A DNA stretch of 64,000 nucleotides from Hyphomicrobium sp. (GCF_009026145.1 NZ_WBUE01000012.1:1-64000); one strand, 5' to 3'; shown: positions 7,949-17,143, numbered from the stretch's first letter. Notes: generated by a model not told the origin, from the letters alone. Program-made: numbers and translations.

Positions 7949-9177
7949 GCGCCAGCGCAGCGCCATCGCGCACACTGTCGACGACCTGCTGCATCGGCGG
8001 CGGCGGGCCGGCGGGCATGATGCTTGGGCTTTTGCTTGGCCGTGCCGGCATCGACGTCGTCGTGCTCGAGAAGCACGCCGATTTCCTGCGCGACTTCCGC
8101 GGCGACACCATCCATCCCTCGACGCTGCAGGTCATGGACGAGCTGGGCCTCTTGGACGAGTTGCTCGAGCTGCCGCATAGCAAGGTCTCCAAGCTCGGGG
8201 TGCAGGTCAGTGGAACGCCCATCAACTTCGCCGACTTCACCTTCCTGCCGCCGCGATACGCGTTCATCGCGCTCATGCCGCAATGGGACTTCCTCGACTT
8301 TCTCGCGGAGAAGGCGCGCGCCTATCCCAATTTCAAGCTCATTATGCAAGCCAGCGTCGTCGACCTCATCGAGGAGGCGGGGCGCATCGTCGGCGTGCGC
8401 GCGACGACCCCGGACGGGCCGCTCGAAGTGCGCGCGAAGCTGACCGTCGGCTGCGACGGACGCACGTCGACGGTGCGCGAGAAGGCCGGGCTCGCGGTGG
8501 AGGACATCGGCGCGCCGATCGACGTGTTCTGGATGCGCATCTCGCGCCTCCCCGGCGATCCGCCCTCGGGTGGGCGTCTCGATGCCGGCAGCTTCTTCGC
8601 CGTGCTCGACCGCGGCGAGTACTACCAGCTCGCCTACGTGATCCCCAAGGGCGCCGCCGAGCGCATCCGGGAGCAGGGCCTGCCGGCTTTCAGGCAGATC
8701 GTCGCCAAGGCGCTGCCCTTCCTGGCCGACCGCGTCGACGAATTGAAGACCTGGGACGACGTCAAGCTCTTGACCGTGCGCGTCGACCGGTTGCGCACCT
8801 GGTACCGCCCGGGGCTGCTGTGCATCGGCGATGCGGCGCACGCCATGTCGCCGGTGGGCGGCGTCGGCATCAACCTCGCCATCCAGGACGCGGTGGCGGC
8901 GGCCAATATCCTCTGGAAGCCGCTCAAGGACGGCACGCTGTCGACCTTCGATTTGGCGCGCGTGCAGCACCGGCGCACCTTCCCCACGCGCGTGACGCAG
9001 CGCCTGCAGGTGCTGGCGCAGAACCGTGTGGCGCAGCCGGTGCTGCGCTCGACGGGGCCGCTGCGGGTCAACTGGCTAATACGCCTGATCGATCGTACCC
9101 CAATGCTGCAGACCATTCCGGCGCGCATCGTCGGCGTCGGCGTGCGTCCCGAGCACGTGCATTCCCCCGCCGCCTGA
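7945..9177 (+). CDS. FAD-dependent aromatic-ring-type monooxygenase (PHBH fold)
   Basis: A class A flavoprotein oxidoreductase of 410 residues. The FAD dinucleotide-binding motif is CCIGGGGPAGMMLG near residues 16-29, the DG motif is GCDGRTSTVRE near 171-181, and the GD motif is LCIGDAAHAMSPVGGVGINL near 292-311. This triad defines the p-hydroxybenzoate-hydroxylase-like fold, which uses NAD(P)H and O2 to hydroxylate aromatic or polyketide substrates. The ATG overlaps the previous stop (ATGA). The nearby DctA-type carrier suggests, but does not prove, a role with organic acids. Substrate specificity cannot be read from the sequence. Confidence 0.85.
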   Translation: MSASAAPSRTLSTTCCIGGGGPAGMMLGLLLGRAGIDVVVLEKHADFLRDFRGDTIHPSTLQVMDELGLLDELLELPHSKVSKLGVQVSGTPINFADFTFLPPRYAFIALMPQWDFLDFLAEKARAYPNFKLIMQASVVDLIEEAGRIVGVRATTPDGPLEVRAKLTVGCDGRTSTVREKAGLAVEDIGAPIDVFWMRISRLPGDPPSGGRLDAGSFFAVLDRGEYYQLAYVIPKGAAERIREQGLPAFRQIVAKALPFLADRVDELKTWDDVKLLTVRVDRLRTWYRPGLLCIGDAAHAMSPVGGVGINLAIQDAVAAANILWKPLKDGTLSTFDLARVQHRRTFPTRVTQRLQVLAQNRVAQPVLRSTGPLRVNWLIRLIDRTPMLQTIPARIVGVGVRPEHVHSPAA

Positions 9178-9253
9178 ACCGCCGGGACAATTGCGGCATT
9201 ACTGGTGAATTGGTTAGATCGCGGCGAGGATCGCGAAGCCGGGGGGAGATGCC

Positions 9254-10594
9254 ATGGCGGTGCAGTCACAAGCCCAGGCTCAGGTAGAGGCTCCCTCGGC
9301 CCCGCGCCGCAAGCCCTTCTACAAGCTGTTGTACGCGCAGGTGCTGGTCGCGATTCTGCTCGGCTTCCTCCTCGGCTGGCTGGCGCCGGACATCGCCGAG
9401 AGCGCCTGGGTGAAGGCGCTGGGCGACGGCTTCATCAAGCTCATCAAGATGGCCATCGCGCCGATCATCTTCTGCACCGTGGTGTCGGGCATCGCCCACA
9501 TCGAGGATGCGAGCAAGGTCGGGCGCGTCGGCATCAAGTCGCTCGTCTATTTCGAGATCGTGTCGACGCTGGCCCTGGTGATCGGCCTCCTGGTCGCCAA
9601 CCTGGTGCGTCCCGGCGACGGCTTCACCGGCGGCGGCGATGCCGCGGCGGTGGCCGCCTTCGCCGAACGCGCCGCGCACCAGTCGACGGTCGAGTTCATC
9701 CTGCACATCATCCCCGACAGCCTCGTCGGCGCCTTTGCCGAGGGCGAGATCCTGCAGGTGCTGCTCATCTCCATCCTGTTCGGTTTTGCCGTGATGGTGC
9801 TGGGCGAGCGCGGGCGCACCGTGCGCACGCTCATCGACGATCTCGGCCACGCGTTCTTCGGCGTCATCGCCGTGATCATGAAGGCGGCGCCGGTCGGCGC
9901 CTTCGGCGCCATGGCCTACACCATCGGCAAGTACGGCCCCGAGGCGCTCGGCAACCTCGCCGGTCTCATCGCCACGTTCTATGCGACGGCGGCGATCTTC
10001 ATTTTCCTCGTGCTCGGCCTCATCGCCCGCGCGGCCGGCTTTTCCATCTTCCGCTTCCTCGCCTATATCCGCGACGAGATCCTCATCGTGCTCGGCACCT
10101 CCTCGTCGGAAAGCGCGCTGCCGCAGCTGATGGAGAAGCTGGAGCGGCTGGGGTGCTCCAAGTCGGTGGTCGGCCTCGTGGTGCCGACGGGGTATTCGTT
10201 CAATCTCGACGGCACCAACATCTATCTGACGCTGGCGACGCTGTTCATCGCCCAGGCGCTGGGTGTGGAGCTGACGCTGCAGGAGCAGGCCATCATCCTC
10301 GGCGTCGCCATGCTCACCTCGAAGGGGGCGAGCGGCGTGACCGGGGCCGGCTTCGTCACCCTGGCGGCGACGCTGGCGGTGGTCAGTCCGGCGCTGGTGC
10401 CCGGCATGGCCATCGTGCTCGGCATCGACAAGTTCATGAGCGAGTGCCGGGCCGTCACCAATTTCATCGGCAACGGCGTCGCCACCATCATCGTGTCGGC
10501 CTGGGAGGGCGAGCTCGACCGCGCCAAGCTGGCGCGGGGGCTCTCGCGGCGCGTCGATGCCTCCGACGTCGAGACCGCCGTCACCACGGGCTAG
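9254..10594 (+). CDS. dctA: Dicarboxylate/amino-acid:cation symporter (DctA type)
   Basis: An inner-membrane secondary transporter of the DAACS family, importing C4-dicarboxylates or acidic amino acids with H+ or Na+. At 446 residues it has family length. The hallmark substrate-binding elements are present: the serine-rich loop GTSSSES (HP1), [12 protein letters not shown] (TM7), [12 protein letters not shown] (HP2) and the TM8 segment NFIGNGVAT. About eight transmembrane helices plus two re-entrant loops can be followed. A purine-rich GGGGGGAGA precedes the ATG. The gene symbol is by resemblance; gltP-like specificity cannot be excluded. The gene ends just before a large palindromic repeat. 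Confidence 0.85.
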   Translation: MAVQSQAQAQVEAPSAPRRKPFYKLLYAQVLVAILLGFLLGWLAPDIAESAWVKALGDGFIKLIKMAIAPIIFCTVVSGIAHIEDASKVGRVGIKSLVYFEIVSTLALVIGLLVANLVRPGDGFTGGGDAAAVAAFAERAAHQSTVEFILHIIPDSLVGAFAEGEILQVLLISILFGFAVMVLGERGRTVRTLIDDLGHAFFGVIAVIMKAAPVGAFGAMAYTIGKYGPEALGNLAGLIATFYATAAIFIFLVLGLIARAAGFSIFRFLAYIRDEILIVLGTSSSESALPQLMEKLERLGCSKSVVGLVVPTGYSFNLDGTNIYLTLATLFIAQALGVELTLQEQAIILGVAMLTSKGASGVTGAGFVTLAATLAVVSPALVPGMAIVLGIDKFMSECRAVTNFIGNGVATIIVSAWEGELDRAKLARGLSRRVDASDVETAVTTG

Positions 10595-10604
10595 CCCCGC
10601 CATA

Positions 10605-10758
10605 CTGTCATCCCGGGCGAGCGAGGCGAAAGCCGAGCGAAGGCCCGGGACCCAGCACAAGGACTGCCGAAGCACAGAGGCCATTTTGGAGTCTTCGACG
10701 AGTCTTTCGCTGGATTCCTGAAAGCCGTTCGCTTCGCTCACGGCCTCCGAGATGACAG
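10605..10758. repeat. Large CATCCCGG-type interspersed palindrome, copy 1
   Basis: It begins CTGTCATCCCGGGC, contains GGGACCCAGC and a TTTCGCTGGATTCC segment, and ends GAGATGACAG, so its ends are inverted copies of each other. Other full copies lie at 11107-11251, 16227-16400 and 26771-26940. It lies directly beside the GIY-YIG gene. Confidence 0.8.
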
Positions 10759-10777
10759 ATGTCGAGATGACCAGATG

Positions 10778-11077
10778 TCATGTGGTGAGATCGAGCCAGA
10801 GATCCCGCCAGTCGGGATTGCGGCTCTCGATCAACTCGATCTTCCAGGCGCGTCGCCAGCGCTTGATGCGCTTCTCGCGCCGAATGGCTTCGCCGATGTC
10901 GTCATGCTCCTCAAAGTAGACGAGCATCGCGATGCCGTATCGCTTGGTGAAGCCGGGGACGAGGCCATCGCGGTGCTCAACTATGCGTCCGTAGAGGTCG
11001 CTGGTGACGCCGACGTACAGTGTGCCGTTGCGCTTGCTGGCTAGGATGTAGACGAAATATGAGTACTCCCGAGTCAT
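10778..11077 (-). CDS. GIY-YIG nuclease family protein
   Basis: A small single-domain GIY-YIG endonuclease of 99 residues. The motif pair is visible as FVYILASKRNGTLYVGVT (positions of GIY and YIG), followed by the conserved Arg in LYGRIVEHR and a Glu in YFEEHDD. The ATG at 11077 starts MTREYSYFVYI; the frame is open further upstream only because it runs through the neighbouring palindromic repeat. Proteins of this size (the UPF0213-like group) are abundant in Rhizobiales and have no clear cellular role. The gene is bracketed by two large palindromes (10605-10758 and 11107-11251), and a related broken gene at 20320-20641 is also flanked by repeats, suggesting a repeat-associated cassette. Confidence 0.88.
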   Translation of the reverse strand: MTREYSYFVYILASKRNGTLYVGVTSDLYGRIVEHRDGLVPGFTKRYGIAMLVYFEEHDDIGEAIRREKRIKRWRRAWKIELIESRNPDWRDLWLDLTT

Positions 11078-11106
11078 GCCACGAGAGTAGGGGGGCCATT
11101 CCCCTT

Positions 11107-11251
11107 CTGTCATCCCGGCCAAGGGAGCGAAGCGACCGCAGTGCCGGGACCCAGGAGAAAAGGGCGAAGCCCCGCTATGTTGAGGCTGTGCAAAGCCTAA
11201 CGCTGGGTCCCGGATAGCCACTCACTGCGTTCGTGGCTTCCGGGATGACAG
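11107..11251. repeat. Large CATCCCGG-type interspersed palindrome, copy 2
   Basis: It begins CTGTCATCCCGGCC and ends TTCCGGGATGACAG, with GCCGGGACCCAG and GCTGGGTCCCGGATAGC in the middle. The outermost bases CTTCTGTCAT and ATGACAGAAG are exact inverted repeats. It lies 30 bp upstream of the GIY-YIG start. Confidence 0.8.
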
Positions 11252-11264
11252 AAGGGGAGCGAGG

Positions 11265-11639
11265 TCAGGCGTCGTGGTTGGTGAGGGCGACGAACTTCTC
11301 GTCCTCCTGGGCGCGGCGCTCGAAAGAGAGGAAGTCGTAATATCCGCAGCGGCCGCCACCGGGGAACGAGCGGCACACGGCGGGCCGGGCCGCGTAAATG
11401 GTGCAGCAGCGCTTCTTGATGTCGAAGAAGCGGCAGATCTTGCCGAACACCGGGTCCTTCTTGCGCCGCATGGCGTACTTGCGGCCGTGCTCCTCCTTGG
11501 TAAACGCCTGCTTGGCTTCGGCGAAGCTGAGCTTGTGGTGGCGGGCGAGTCGTTCGACGTCGCGCTTATCCAGGGGGATGAGCGGGTACGAACAGCAATA
11601 ACCGGGACATTTCTGGCACTTGTATTGAGGCGGGCTCAC
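11265..11639 (-). CDS. YkgJ-family cysteine-cluster protein
   Basis: A 124-residue member of the zinc/iron-chelating YkgJ family. The cysteine pattern CQKCPGYCC near residues 8-16, then ICRFFD, RCCTIYAARPAVCRSFP and GGRCGYYD gives at least nine conserved cysteines, expected to bind an iron-sulfur cluster or zinc. Members are cytoplasmic and of unknown function. Strand and spacing suggest a single gene. Its 3' end is only 13 bp from repeat copy 2. Confidence 0.85.
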   Translation of the reverse strand: MSPPQYKCQKCPGYCCSYPLIPLDKRDVERLARHHKLSFAEAKQAFTKEEHGRKYAMRRKKDPVFGKICRFFDIKKRCCTIYAARPAVCRSFPGGGRCGYYDFLSFERRAQEDEKFVALTNHDA

Positions 11640-11833
11640 GCGCGGCGCTCTCCTGAGGTGTTTCTGCCACCCTCCGGTCGATAGCGTGATCGTTGACCTC
11701 GGGAGGGGCGTGCTGCGGCCCTTGACTCATGCAATGCTCCGTGGGGAAAGAGCAAGGGGGATGATGGGCTTGGCCCTGCGCACGGGGACGATGTCACACT
11801 TTTTCCCATAAGCTCTGCGTAGTTCGCACGCGT

Positions 11834-11998
11834 CTAGTGTGATGATCGAGAAATTCGCCCCCCTGTGGGGCGAGGTTTTGAGCGAATTTCTCGATCTGAA
11901 TCACACTTGCAAGTCGTTAATTCTAGCGCCTTTCGATTTCGAAGTTCGCTCCCGGTTCTAGCTGCAAACGTAGGCGAACTTCGAAATCAGGGCACTAG
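11834..11998. repeat. CTAG-bounded double-hairpin (BIME-like) element, copy A
   Basis: Hairpin 1 spans 11834-11908: AGTGTGAT + GATCGAGAAATTCGC pairs with GCGAATTTCTCGATC + TGA + ATCACACT, leaving a three-base bulge. Hairpin 2 spans 11923-11998, with GATTTCGAAGTTCGC paired to GCGAACTTCGAAATC. The element ends 18 bp before the ATG of the pentapeptide-repeat gene. Copies B and C are at 34458-34617 and 63701-63867. Confidence 0.85.
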
Positions 11999-12016
11999 CG
12001 TGGGGGTGTTGTCGGT

Positions 12017-14062
12017 ATGGCGGGTATGGCGGACAGGGCTCGTCTTTCTCCGGAAACGGAGACCCCGGTCAACCCCTACAGTCTGCTCGAGGCGGTCAAC
12101 AGCTCGAGCGACACCGCACACACCGGCTGGCTGATCTTCCTCGCCATCATGACCTACCTCGTGATCGCCGTCGCCGGCGTCACGCACGAGGCACTGCTGC
12201 TCGAGACGCCGGTGCAGCTGCCGATCCTGCAGGTGAAGATCCAGCTCAAGCAGTTCTTCCAGTTCGCGCCCATCGTGCTGGTGCTGTTTCATCTCGGCAT
12301 CCTCGCCCAGCTCGTGCTGCTGGCGCGCAAGACGCTGGAATTCGATCACGCCATCCGCTTCCTCGAGCTCAGCGACAAGCGCACGCACCCGTTGCGGCTC
12401 GAGTTGCACAACTTCTTCTTCGTGCAGGCCATCGCCGGCCCGCAGCGCTCGGCGGTGATGAGCGGCTTCCTCAACATCATGTCGTGGCTGACCATCGTCA
12501 TCCTGCCGGTGGTGCTGCTGCTCTACATGCAGGTCGCCTTCCTGCCCTATCACGACCCGACGACGACCTGGATCAACCGCGTCTTCCTGTCGATCGACAT
12601 CGCCGGCGTGCTGCTCATCGGCGTGTTCCTGATGCGCGCCGAGACATCCTTCTTCCAGGCCTTCTGGCGCTCCACCGCGGCGCATCCCTTGAGCGCCATC
12701 GCCACCAGCCTCGTCCTCGCCGTGGTCGCCTACCTGTCGTACTTCGCGGCCACCATTCCCGGCGAGCCGCTCGACCGCATGGGCCAGAAGCTGATGGCCT
12801 GGTCGGTGCCCGCGGACGACGGAAAGATCAAGCAGGGCGGCTTTTCGCTGCCGTTCCTAAGCGCCGCCGCCGACGAGGCGCTGTTCGGCATCTTCCGGCG
12901 CAACCTCGTCGTCACCGATTCCGACCTCGTCGCCTCGCGTGAGCCGGGCAGCGAAACGACCCTGCGCCTGCGCGGGCGCGACCTGCGCTACGCCAAGCTC
13001 GACCGCACCGATCTCTCCGGCGCCGATCTGACCGGCGCCACCCTCGACGGGGCCAGCCTCGTCGGTGCCAATCTGGAGAAGGCGACACTCTCCTGCGCCG
13101 AGCCGGACACGGTGATGCTGAGCGACAACCGCGTCGCCGCCCGTTGCGCCTCGGCACGCGACGTCGACCTGTCGCGCGCCCAGCTCGGGCATGCGCGTTT
13201 GTGGGGCATCGATCTCAGCGGCGCCAAGCTCGACGAGGCGCAGCTCGACGGTGCCGATCTCTCCAATTCGCTGCTCACCGGCGCCAGCCTCTCCAGCGCG
13301 CACCTCGACAAGGCCGAGCTCACGGGGGGCGTGCAGGCGCAGGGGGCCAACTTCCTCAATGCGTCGCTGCAGGGCGCCGATCTCACCGGCGCACGGTTGC
13401 AGCTCGCCGATTTCTCCAGCGCCGCGTTGCAGGGCGCGCTGCTCGACTTCGCGCAGCTCGAGGGCGCCGTGCTGCGCGACGCCAACCTCGAGGCGGCGAG
13501 CCTGCAGCGGGCGAAGCTGCTCGGCACCGACATGAGCGGCATGAAGATGGCGGGCAGCGACCTGCGCGGCGCCTTGATCTGGATGACGCAGCCGCCGGTG
13601 TGGGATTCGACGGGCCTCACCGATTTGTCCGAGCTTGCCGTGCGCGCCCCCGACGAGGCCGAGCGCTCGGGCCTCAAGCAGAATATGGAGCGCATCGCCG
13701 ATGACGACGTGCGCCGCCGCGGGATGGAGGTGGTGGAGCAGCTGGCCGAGAAGGACGCGACCTGGTCCGGCTCGATCGACCAGCAGCGCTGGCAGAGCTG
13801 GGTCGGCGCCTCGCCGCCGCCGCCGGCGCTGACGTACAAGCCCGACCTCACGGCCTACCTCACCAAGCTCATGTGCAGCGCGCGCTGGAGCAACGGCGCC
13901 ATCGCCACCGGCGTCGCCCGGCGCGCCATGGCCGCCCAGTTCCGCGGCGACGTGGTCGCCGTCTACGACGGGCTCAAGGCGCCGTCCTGCGCGGCCACGA
14001 GCGGCCCCCCGGCCAAGGTGATGCGCGATCTGTCCTCGGCCGCCGAGAGCGCCCGCTTCTGA
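12017..14062 (+). CDS. Membrane protein with C-terminal pentapeptide repeats
   Basis: A 681-residue protein. The N-terminal 260 residues carry four to five transmembrane helices (about 37-57, 91-112, 156-177, 192-212, 233-253). Residues about 315-520 form pentapeptide repeats of the A(D/N)LXX type (for example LSGADLTGATLDGASLVGAN), which fold as a right-handed beta helix. The last 140 residues are polar and helical. Pentapeptide proteins range from DNA mimics to scaffolds; with a membrane anchor, a cytosolic scaffold is more plausible than gyrase protection. The start ATG lies just downstream of double-hairpin element A, which may affect its expression. Exact function unknown. Confidence 0.8.
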   Translation: MAGMADRARLSPETETPVNPYSLLEAVNSSSDTAHTGWLIFLAIMTYLVIAVAGVTHEALLLETPVQLPILQVKIQLKQFFQFAPIVLVLFHLGILAQLVLLARKTLEFDHAIRFLELSDKRTHPLRLELHNFFFVQAIAGPQRSAVMSGFLNIMSWLTIVILPVVLLLYMQVAFLPYHDPTTTWINRVFLSIDIAGVLLIGVFLMRAETSFFQAFWRSTAAHPLSAIATSLVLAVVAYLSYFAATIPGEPLDRMGQKLMAWSVPADDGKIKQGGFSLPFLSAAADEALFGIFRRNLVVTDSDLVASREPGSETTLRLRGRDLRYAKLDRTDLSGADLTGATLDGASLVGANLEKATLSCAEPDTVMLSDNRVAARCASARDVDLSRAQLGHARLWGIDLSGAKLDEAQLDGADLSNSLLTGASLSSAHLDKAELTGGVQAQGANFLNASLQGADLTGARLQLADFSSAALQGALLDFAQLEGAVLRDANLEAASLQRAKLLGTDMSGMKMAGSDLRGALIWMTQPPVWDSTGLTDLSELAVRAPDEAERSGLKQNMERIADDDVRRRGMEVVEQLAEKDATWSGSIDQQRWQSWVGASPPPPALTYKPDLTAYLTKLMCSARWSNGAIATGVARRAMAAQFRGDVVAVYDGLKAPSCAATSGPPAKVMRDLSSAAESARF

Positions 14063-14313
14063 GGCGCTAGGTACCTGCGGGACGCCCTTGCCAACGTGCT
14101 CGCGTCGTCTTAATTATGGAACATATGTAGAACGCGGGCGTTGCCGATTAGGCGTGGACAACCCGCCATCGCCGCGAGCGCGAGCCCTGCGATGGGTTAG
14201 GGTCCGGCTAGTGTTGCGAGTGCGACTCATCGGGCAGCGCCGCTGCGCCGATGGCGAGGTGACTTCCTAGCGTCGCGGCAAGCGGCGCCCCGAAATGCGA
14301 GGAGTGCAAGGCT

Positions 14314-14814
14314 ATGGCTGGTTCGGTCAACAAGGTGATCCTGGTCGGCAATCTCGGCAAGGATCCGGAAATCCGCCGCACCCAGGACGGCCGCCCGATC
14401 GCCAACCTGCGCATCGCCACCTCCGACACTTGGCGCGACAAGACGACCGGCGAGCGGCGCGAGAAGACCGAGTGGCACTCGGTCGTCATCTTCAACGAGA
14501 ACCTGTGCAAGATCGCCGAGCAGTACCTGAAGAAGGGCTCGAAGGTGTTCATCGAGGGCGCGCTGCAGACGCGCAAGTGGCAGGACCAGTCGGGCCAGGA
14601 TCGCTACACGACCGAGGTCGTGCTGCAGGGCTTCAACGGCAACCTGACCATGCTCGACGGGCGCGCCGGCGGCGGCATGGCCGAGAACGGCCAGGCGGAC
14701 TACGGCGGCGAGGGCGGCTATTCGGATGCGCCGCGCTCGGGCCGTGGCAGCGGCTCCAAGGCGAGCGGCGGCGGCGGCTTCGACAAGCAGCTCGACGACG
14801 AGATCCCGTTCTAG
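14314..14814 (+). CDS. ssb: Single-stranded DNA-binding protein
   Basis: A replication/repair SSB of 166 residues. The OB fold is recognised from [37 protein letters not shown] and [12 protein letters not shown] at the N-terminus. A Gly/Ser-rich linker (residues 112-156) leads to the acidic protein-interaction tip DDEIPF. In related genomes ssb lies beside uvrA; here uvrA is 13 kb away on the opposite strand, so the intervening region has been inserted or rearranged. A G-rich leader precedes the ATG. Confidence 0.97.
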   Translation: MAGSVNKVILVGNLGKDPEIRRTQDGRPIANLRIATSDTWRDKTTGERREKTEWHSVVIFNENLCKIAEQYLKKGSKVFIEGALQTRKWQDQSGQDRYTTEVVLQGFNGNLTMLDGRAGGGMAENGQADYGGEGGYSDAPRSGRGSGSKASGGGGFDKQLDDEIPF

Positions 14815-15025
14815 GCGCTAAGGGCTACCTAAGCGTCATGGCCGCCTGCGCGGCCGTGACGTCTACATGAAGTCTCCCGTTCTTTCCGACAGATAGCGCC
14901 GCCGGCTGGCATGCAGCCTGCGTTCAGGTGCGTTCCACTATCACAATTCGGTCGAGGAAGCCCCGCAAAGTGGGCTTTGTCACCGATCCGGCATAAGCCG
15001 GGCCGGTCAACCTAGGGAGTGAGAT

Positions 15026-16159
15026 ATGTTCTGGCGAGCCATACCGGCGCCCGTCGTCGCCTTGCTCGTCGCCGCCAGTTTCATTGGCGCGGCGTCGGCA
15101 CAGCCACGCGACCGTGACCGCGGTTTCGACCGCGGGCGCGGCGATAATTGGCAGTTGCTCGGCTCCACGCGCGTCGGCGGCAGAGGCATCGATCACGACG
15201 TCGTCGATGTCGGGCGGCGCGAGGGTCGCTTCGAGAACATTGCCTTGGCGGTGCGCGGCGGCCCGGTGTTCATCGCCGAGGTCATCGTCGTCTACGGCAA
15301 CAACGACGTGCAGCGCTTCGATGTGCGCCGCGGCCTGCGCGACGGCGAGCGCACGCCGCCGCTCAATCTGCAGGGCCGCGACCGCGCCATCCGGCAGATC
15401 GAGATCGTCGCGCGCGGCAGGCGCGATCCGCGCATGCGCGCCGTCGTTGACGTGTTCGGCGAGGAGCGCCGTGGCGGGCGCGATGCCTGGGAGCTCTTGG
15501 GCGAGCAGTCGGTCGGCTTCGGCGTCGACCGCGACGTCATCCGCGTCGGGCGCCGCGAGGGCTTCTTCTCCAAGATCGCGCTCGAGGTGCGCGACAACGA
15601 CGTCGAGATCCTCGATCTGCGCGTGTTCTTCGAGCGCGGGCCGCCGCAGGACGTGCGCGTGCGCGAGTTCATCCGCGCCGGCGGGCGCACGCGGGCCATC
15701 GATCTCATTGGTCGTGAGCGCCTGATCGACCGCATCGAGATCGTCTACCGCTCGCGTCCCGGCTTCCGCGGTAGAGCCAAGGTCGCCATCTTCGGCCTGC
15801 GCGATTTCGCGCCTCCTCCGCCACCTCCAATGAGCTGGGTCGAGCTCGGCTGTGGCAAGGTGGGCATCAAGCCTGACCGGGACACGATCCGCGTTGGCCG
15901 CCGCGAGGGACGCTTCAGCGCCATCAAGCTGGCGGTGCGCGGCAGCAAGATCGAGCTCATCGACCTCACGGTCGTCTACGACCGCGGTCCGCCCGACGAG
16001 CTGCGCGTGCGCAAGAAGATCGGCGACGGCGACGAGACGCCTCCGCTCGATCTGCGCGGTGAGCGTCGTGCCATCGATCGCGTCGACCTGACGTATCGGC
16101 AGACGCTCGGCTTGAACATGATCAAGGGCCCGGCGACGGTGTGCGTCCTCGGCCGCTGA
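15026..16159 (+). CDS. Exported protein with three tandem beta domains
   Basis: A 377-residue secreted protein: signal peptide MFWRAIPAPVVALLVAASFI, then an Arg/Asp-rich linker and three copies of a domain of about 105 residues. Each copy starts with W-x-L-(L/G) and contains D-x-(D/V)-x-(V/R)-VGRREG-(R/F)-F, then a run like IEIVYRSR or VDLTYRQT. Copies begin near residues 41, 153 and 270; the third is preceded by a polyproline linker (APPPPPPMSW). It resembles DUF2541/YaaI-type domains in pattern, but this is a weak match. A terminator follows 28 nt after the stop. Function unknown; probably an extracytoplasmic binding or adhesive protein. Confidence 0.72.
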   Translation: MFWRAIPAPVVALLVAASFIGAASAQPRDRDRGFDRGRGDNWQLLGSTRVGGRGIDHDVVDVGRREGRFENIALAVRGGPVFIAEVIVVYGNNDVQRFDVRRGLRDGERTPPLNLQGRDRAIRQIEIVARGRRDPRMRAVVDVFGEERRGGRDAWELLGEQSVGFGVDRDVIRVGRREGFFSKIALEVRDNDVEILDLRVFFERGPPQDVRVREFIRAGGRTRAIDLIGRERLIDRIEIVYRSRPGFRGRAKVAIFGLRDFAPPPPPPMSWVELGCGKVGIKPDRDTIRVGRREGRFSAIKLAVRGSKIELIDLTVVYDRGPPDELRVRKKIGDGDETPPLDLRGERRAIDRVDLTYRQTLGLNMIKGPATVCVLGR

Positions 16160-16187
16160 TCCGATCTGCACGTACAAGCACACGCAG

Positions 16188-16222
16188 AGCCCCGCATCGC
16201 TGCGGGGCTCATTTTGCTTTTT
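16188..16222 (+). terminator. Rho-independent terminator
   Basis: AGCCCCGCA (16188-16196) pairs with TGCGGGGCT (16201-16209) over a TCGC loop, followed by a T-rich tract (CATTTTGCTTTTT). It closes the transcript of the exported three-domain protein and precedes repeat copy 3. Confidence 0.85.
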
Positions 16223-16226
16223 GGCA

Positions 16227-16400
16227 CTGTCATCCCGGGCGAAGCGAGCGCCTGGACGCGAGCGAGACCCGGGACCCAGCGTTAGTGCCGTAGGCTCGAT
16301 CGCGTGTCTTCGACGCGCTTTGCGCTGGATCCCGGATAGCCGCTTACGTCCATGGCGGAGCATGGCTTCGCCATGACGTTCGCAGCTTCCGGGATGACAG
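16227..16400. repeat. Large CATCCCGG-type interspersed palindrome, copy 3
   Basis: It begins CTGTCATCCCGGGCGAAGCG and ends CTTCCGGGATGACAG, with internal CGGGACCCAGCG and CGCTGGATCCCGGATAGCC. It also carries the module GGCGGAGCATGGCTTCGCC followed by ATGACG (about 16352-16377), found again in copy 4 and as solo fragments at 43429 and 47898. It sits between convergent genes. Confidence 0.8.
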
Positions 16401-16411
16401 AGACCTTACTC

Positions 16412-17143
16412 TCAGGGCTGCGCGGGGGCGGCGTCCTTCGGCGTCTCGGCCGGAGGCGTGGCGGGTGCCTCGGCGGGCGGCGTCGCTTCAGGCGTGGCGG
16501 CCGGTGTTTCGGTCGACGGCTTCGTCTCCATCGCCTCCTTGGCGGCGTCGTAGGCCTCCTTCGTCGCCTCGCCCGCCTTCTCCAGCGCCGGCTTCACGCT
16601 CTCCTCATAGGTCTTCTTCGCCGCCTCCTGCGCCTTCTCGAGCGCCGGGCCGGCTTCCTCCTTGGCCTTCTCGTAAGCCTCCTTGGCCGTCACCGAGCCC
16701 TTGTCGGAGAGCTCCTTCGCCTTCTCGATGGCGCGATCGAGCAGCGACTTCGGCGGCTGCTTGCGCTCAAACGCGGTGAGCGCGTCGAGCGTCTCCTTGG
16801 TCGCCTGTGGCAGCGACACGGTGACGACGCCGTTCTCGTTCTTGATCTGCAGCGCCGAGAGCGCGACGCCGACGCGCTTCTCGCCCCAGCCGGCAAAGCC
16901 GCCGACGCCCATGATGACGCCCTCGACCTGGTTGTCGGCGTTGAGGATCAGGTCCTCGACGTCGCCGACGATCTGCCCTTCGGCGTTGTGCACCTTGGCG
17001 CCGAGCAAGAGATCCTTGGCCAGGTACTGGCCTTCGCCCTGCGTGGTGAGGAACACGTCCTGGGGAACGGTGGCCGTTTGGGCGAGAGCCGGCATCGTCC
17101 ACAATGCCGCCACGGCCGCCAGGGCCAACACGCCTCTCTGCAT
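16412..17143 (-). CDS. Exported PRC-barrel domain protein with Ala/Lys/Glu-rich tail
   Basis: A 243-residue protein with a signal peptide (MQRGVLALAAVAALWTMPALA) and a PRC-barrel domain at about residues 35-110 (YLAKDLLLGAKVHNAEGQIV, GDVEDLILNADNQVEGVIMG, KRVGVALSALQI). Residues 120-205 are a helical, LEA/apolipoprotein-like repeat of Ala, Lys and Glu (AKEAYEKAKEEAGPALEKAQ), followed by a Pro/Thr/Ala-rich tail. Periplasmic PRC-barrel proteins of this type are common in Rhizobiales and may be linked to stress or envelope functions, but no specific role is established. The 3' end stops 12 bp short of repeat copy 3. Confidence 0.78.
   Translation of the reverse strand: MQRGVLALAAVAALWTMPALAQTATVPQDVFLTTQGEGQYLAKDLLLGAKVHNAEGQIVGDVEDLILNADNQVEGVIMGVGGFAGWGEKRVGVALSALQIKNENGVVTVSLPQATKETLDALTAFERKQPPKSLLDRAIEKAKELSDKGSVTAKEAYEKAKEEAGPALEKAQEAAKKTYEESVKPALEKAGEATKEAYDAAKEAMETKPSTETPAATPEATPPAEAPATPPAETPKDAAPAQP

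Noticed and set aside
10775-11217. Plus-strand frames over the GIY-YIG gene
   Set aside because: Shadows of the minus-strand GIY-YIG gene and of the adjoining repeat.
11078-11221. N-terminal extension of the GIY-YIG protein
   Set aside because: The extra 48 residues are translated repeat sequence; ATG 11077 opens directly into the domain.
14836-14863. Stem-loop after ssb as terminator
   Set aside because: CGTCATGGCCGC pairs with GCGGCCGTGACG, but no T-run follows; it may stabilise the message but is not a clear terminator.
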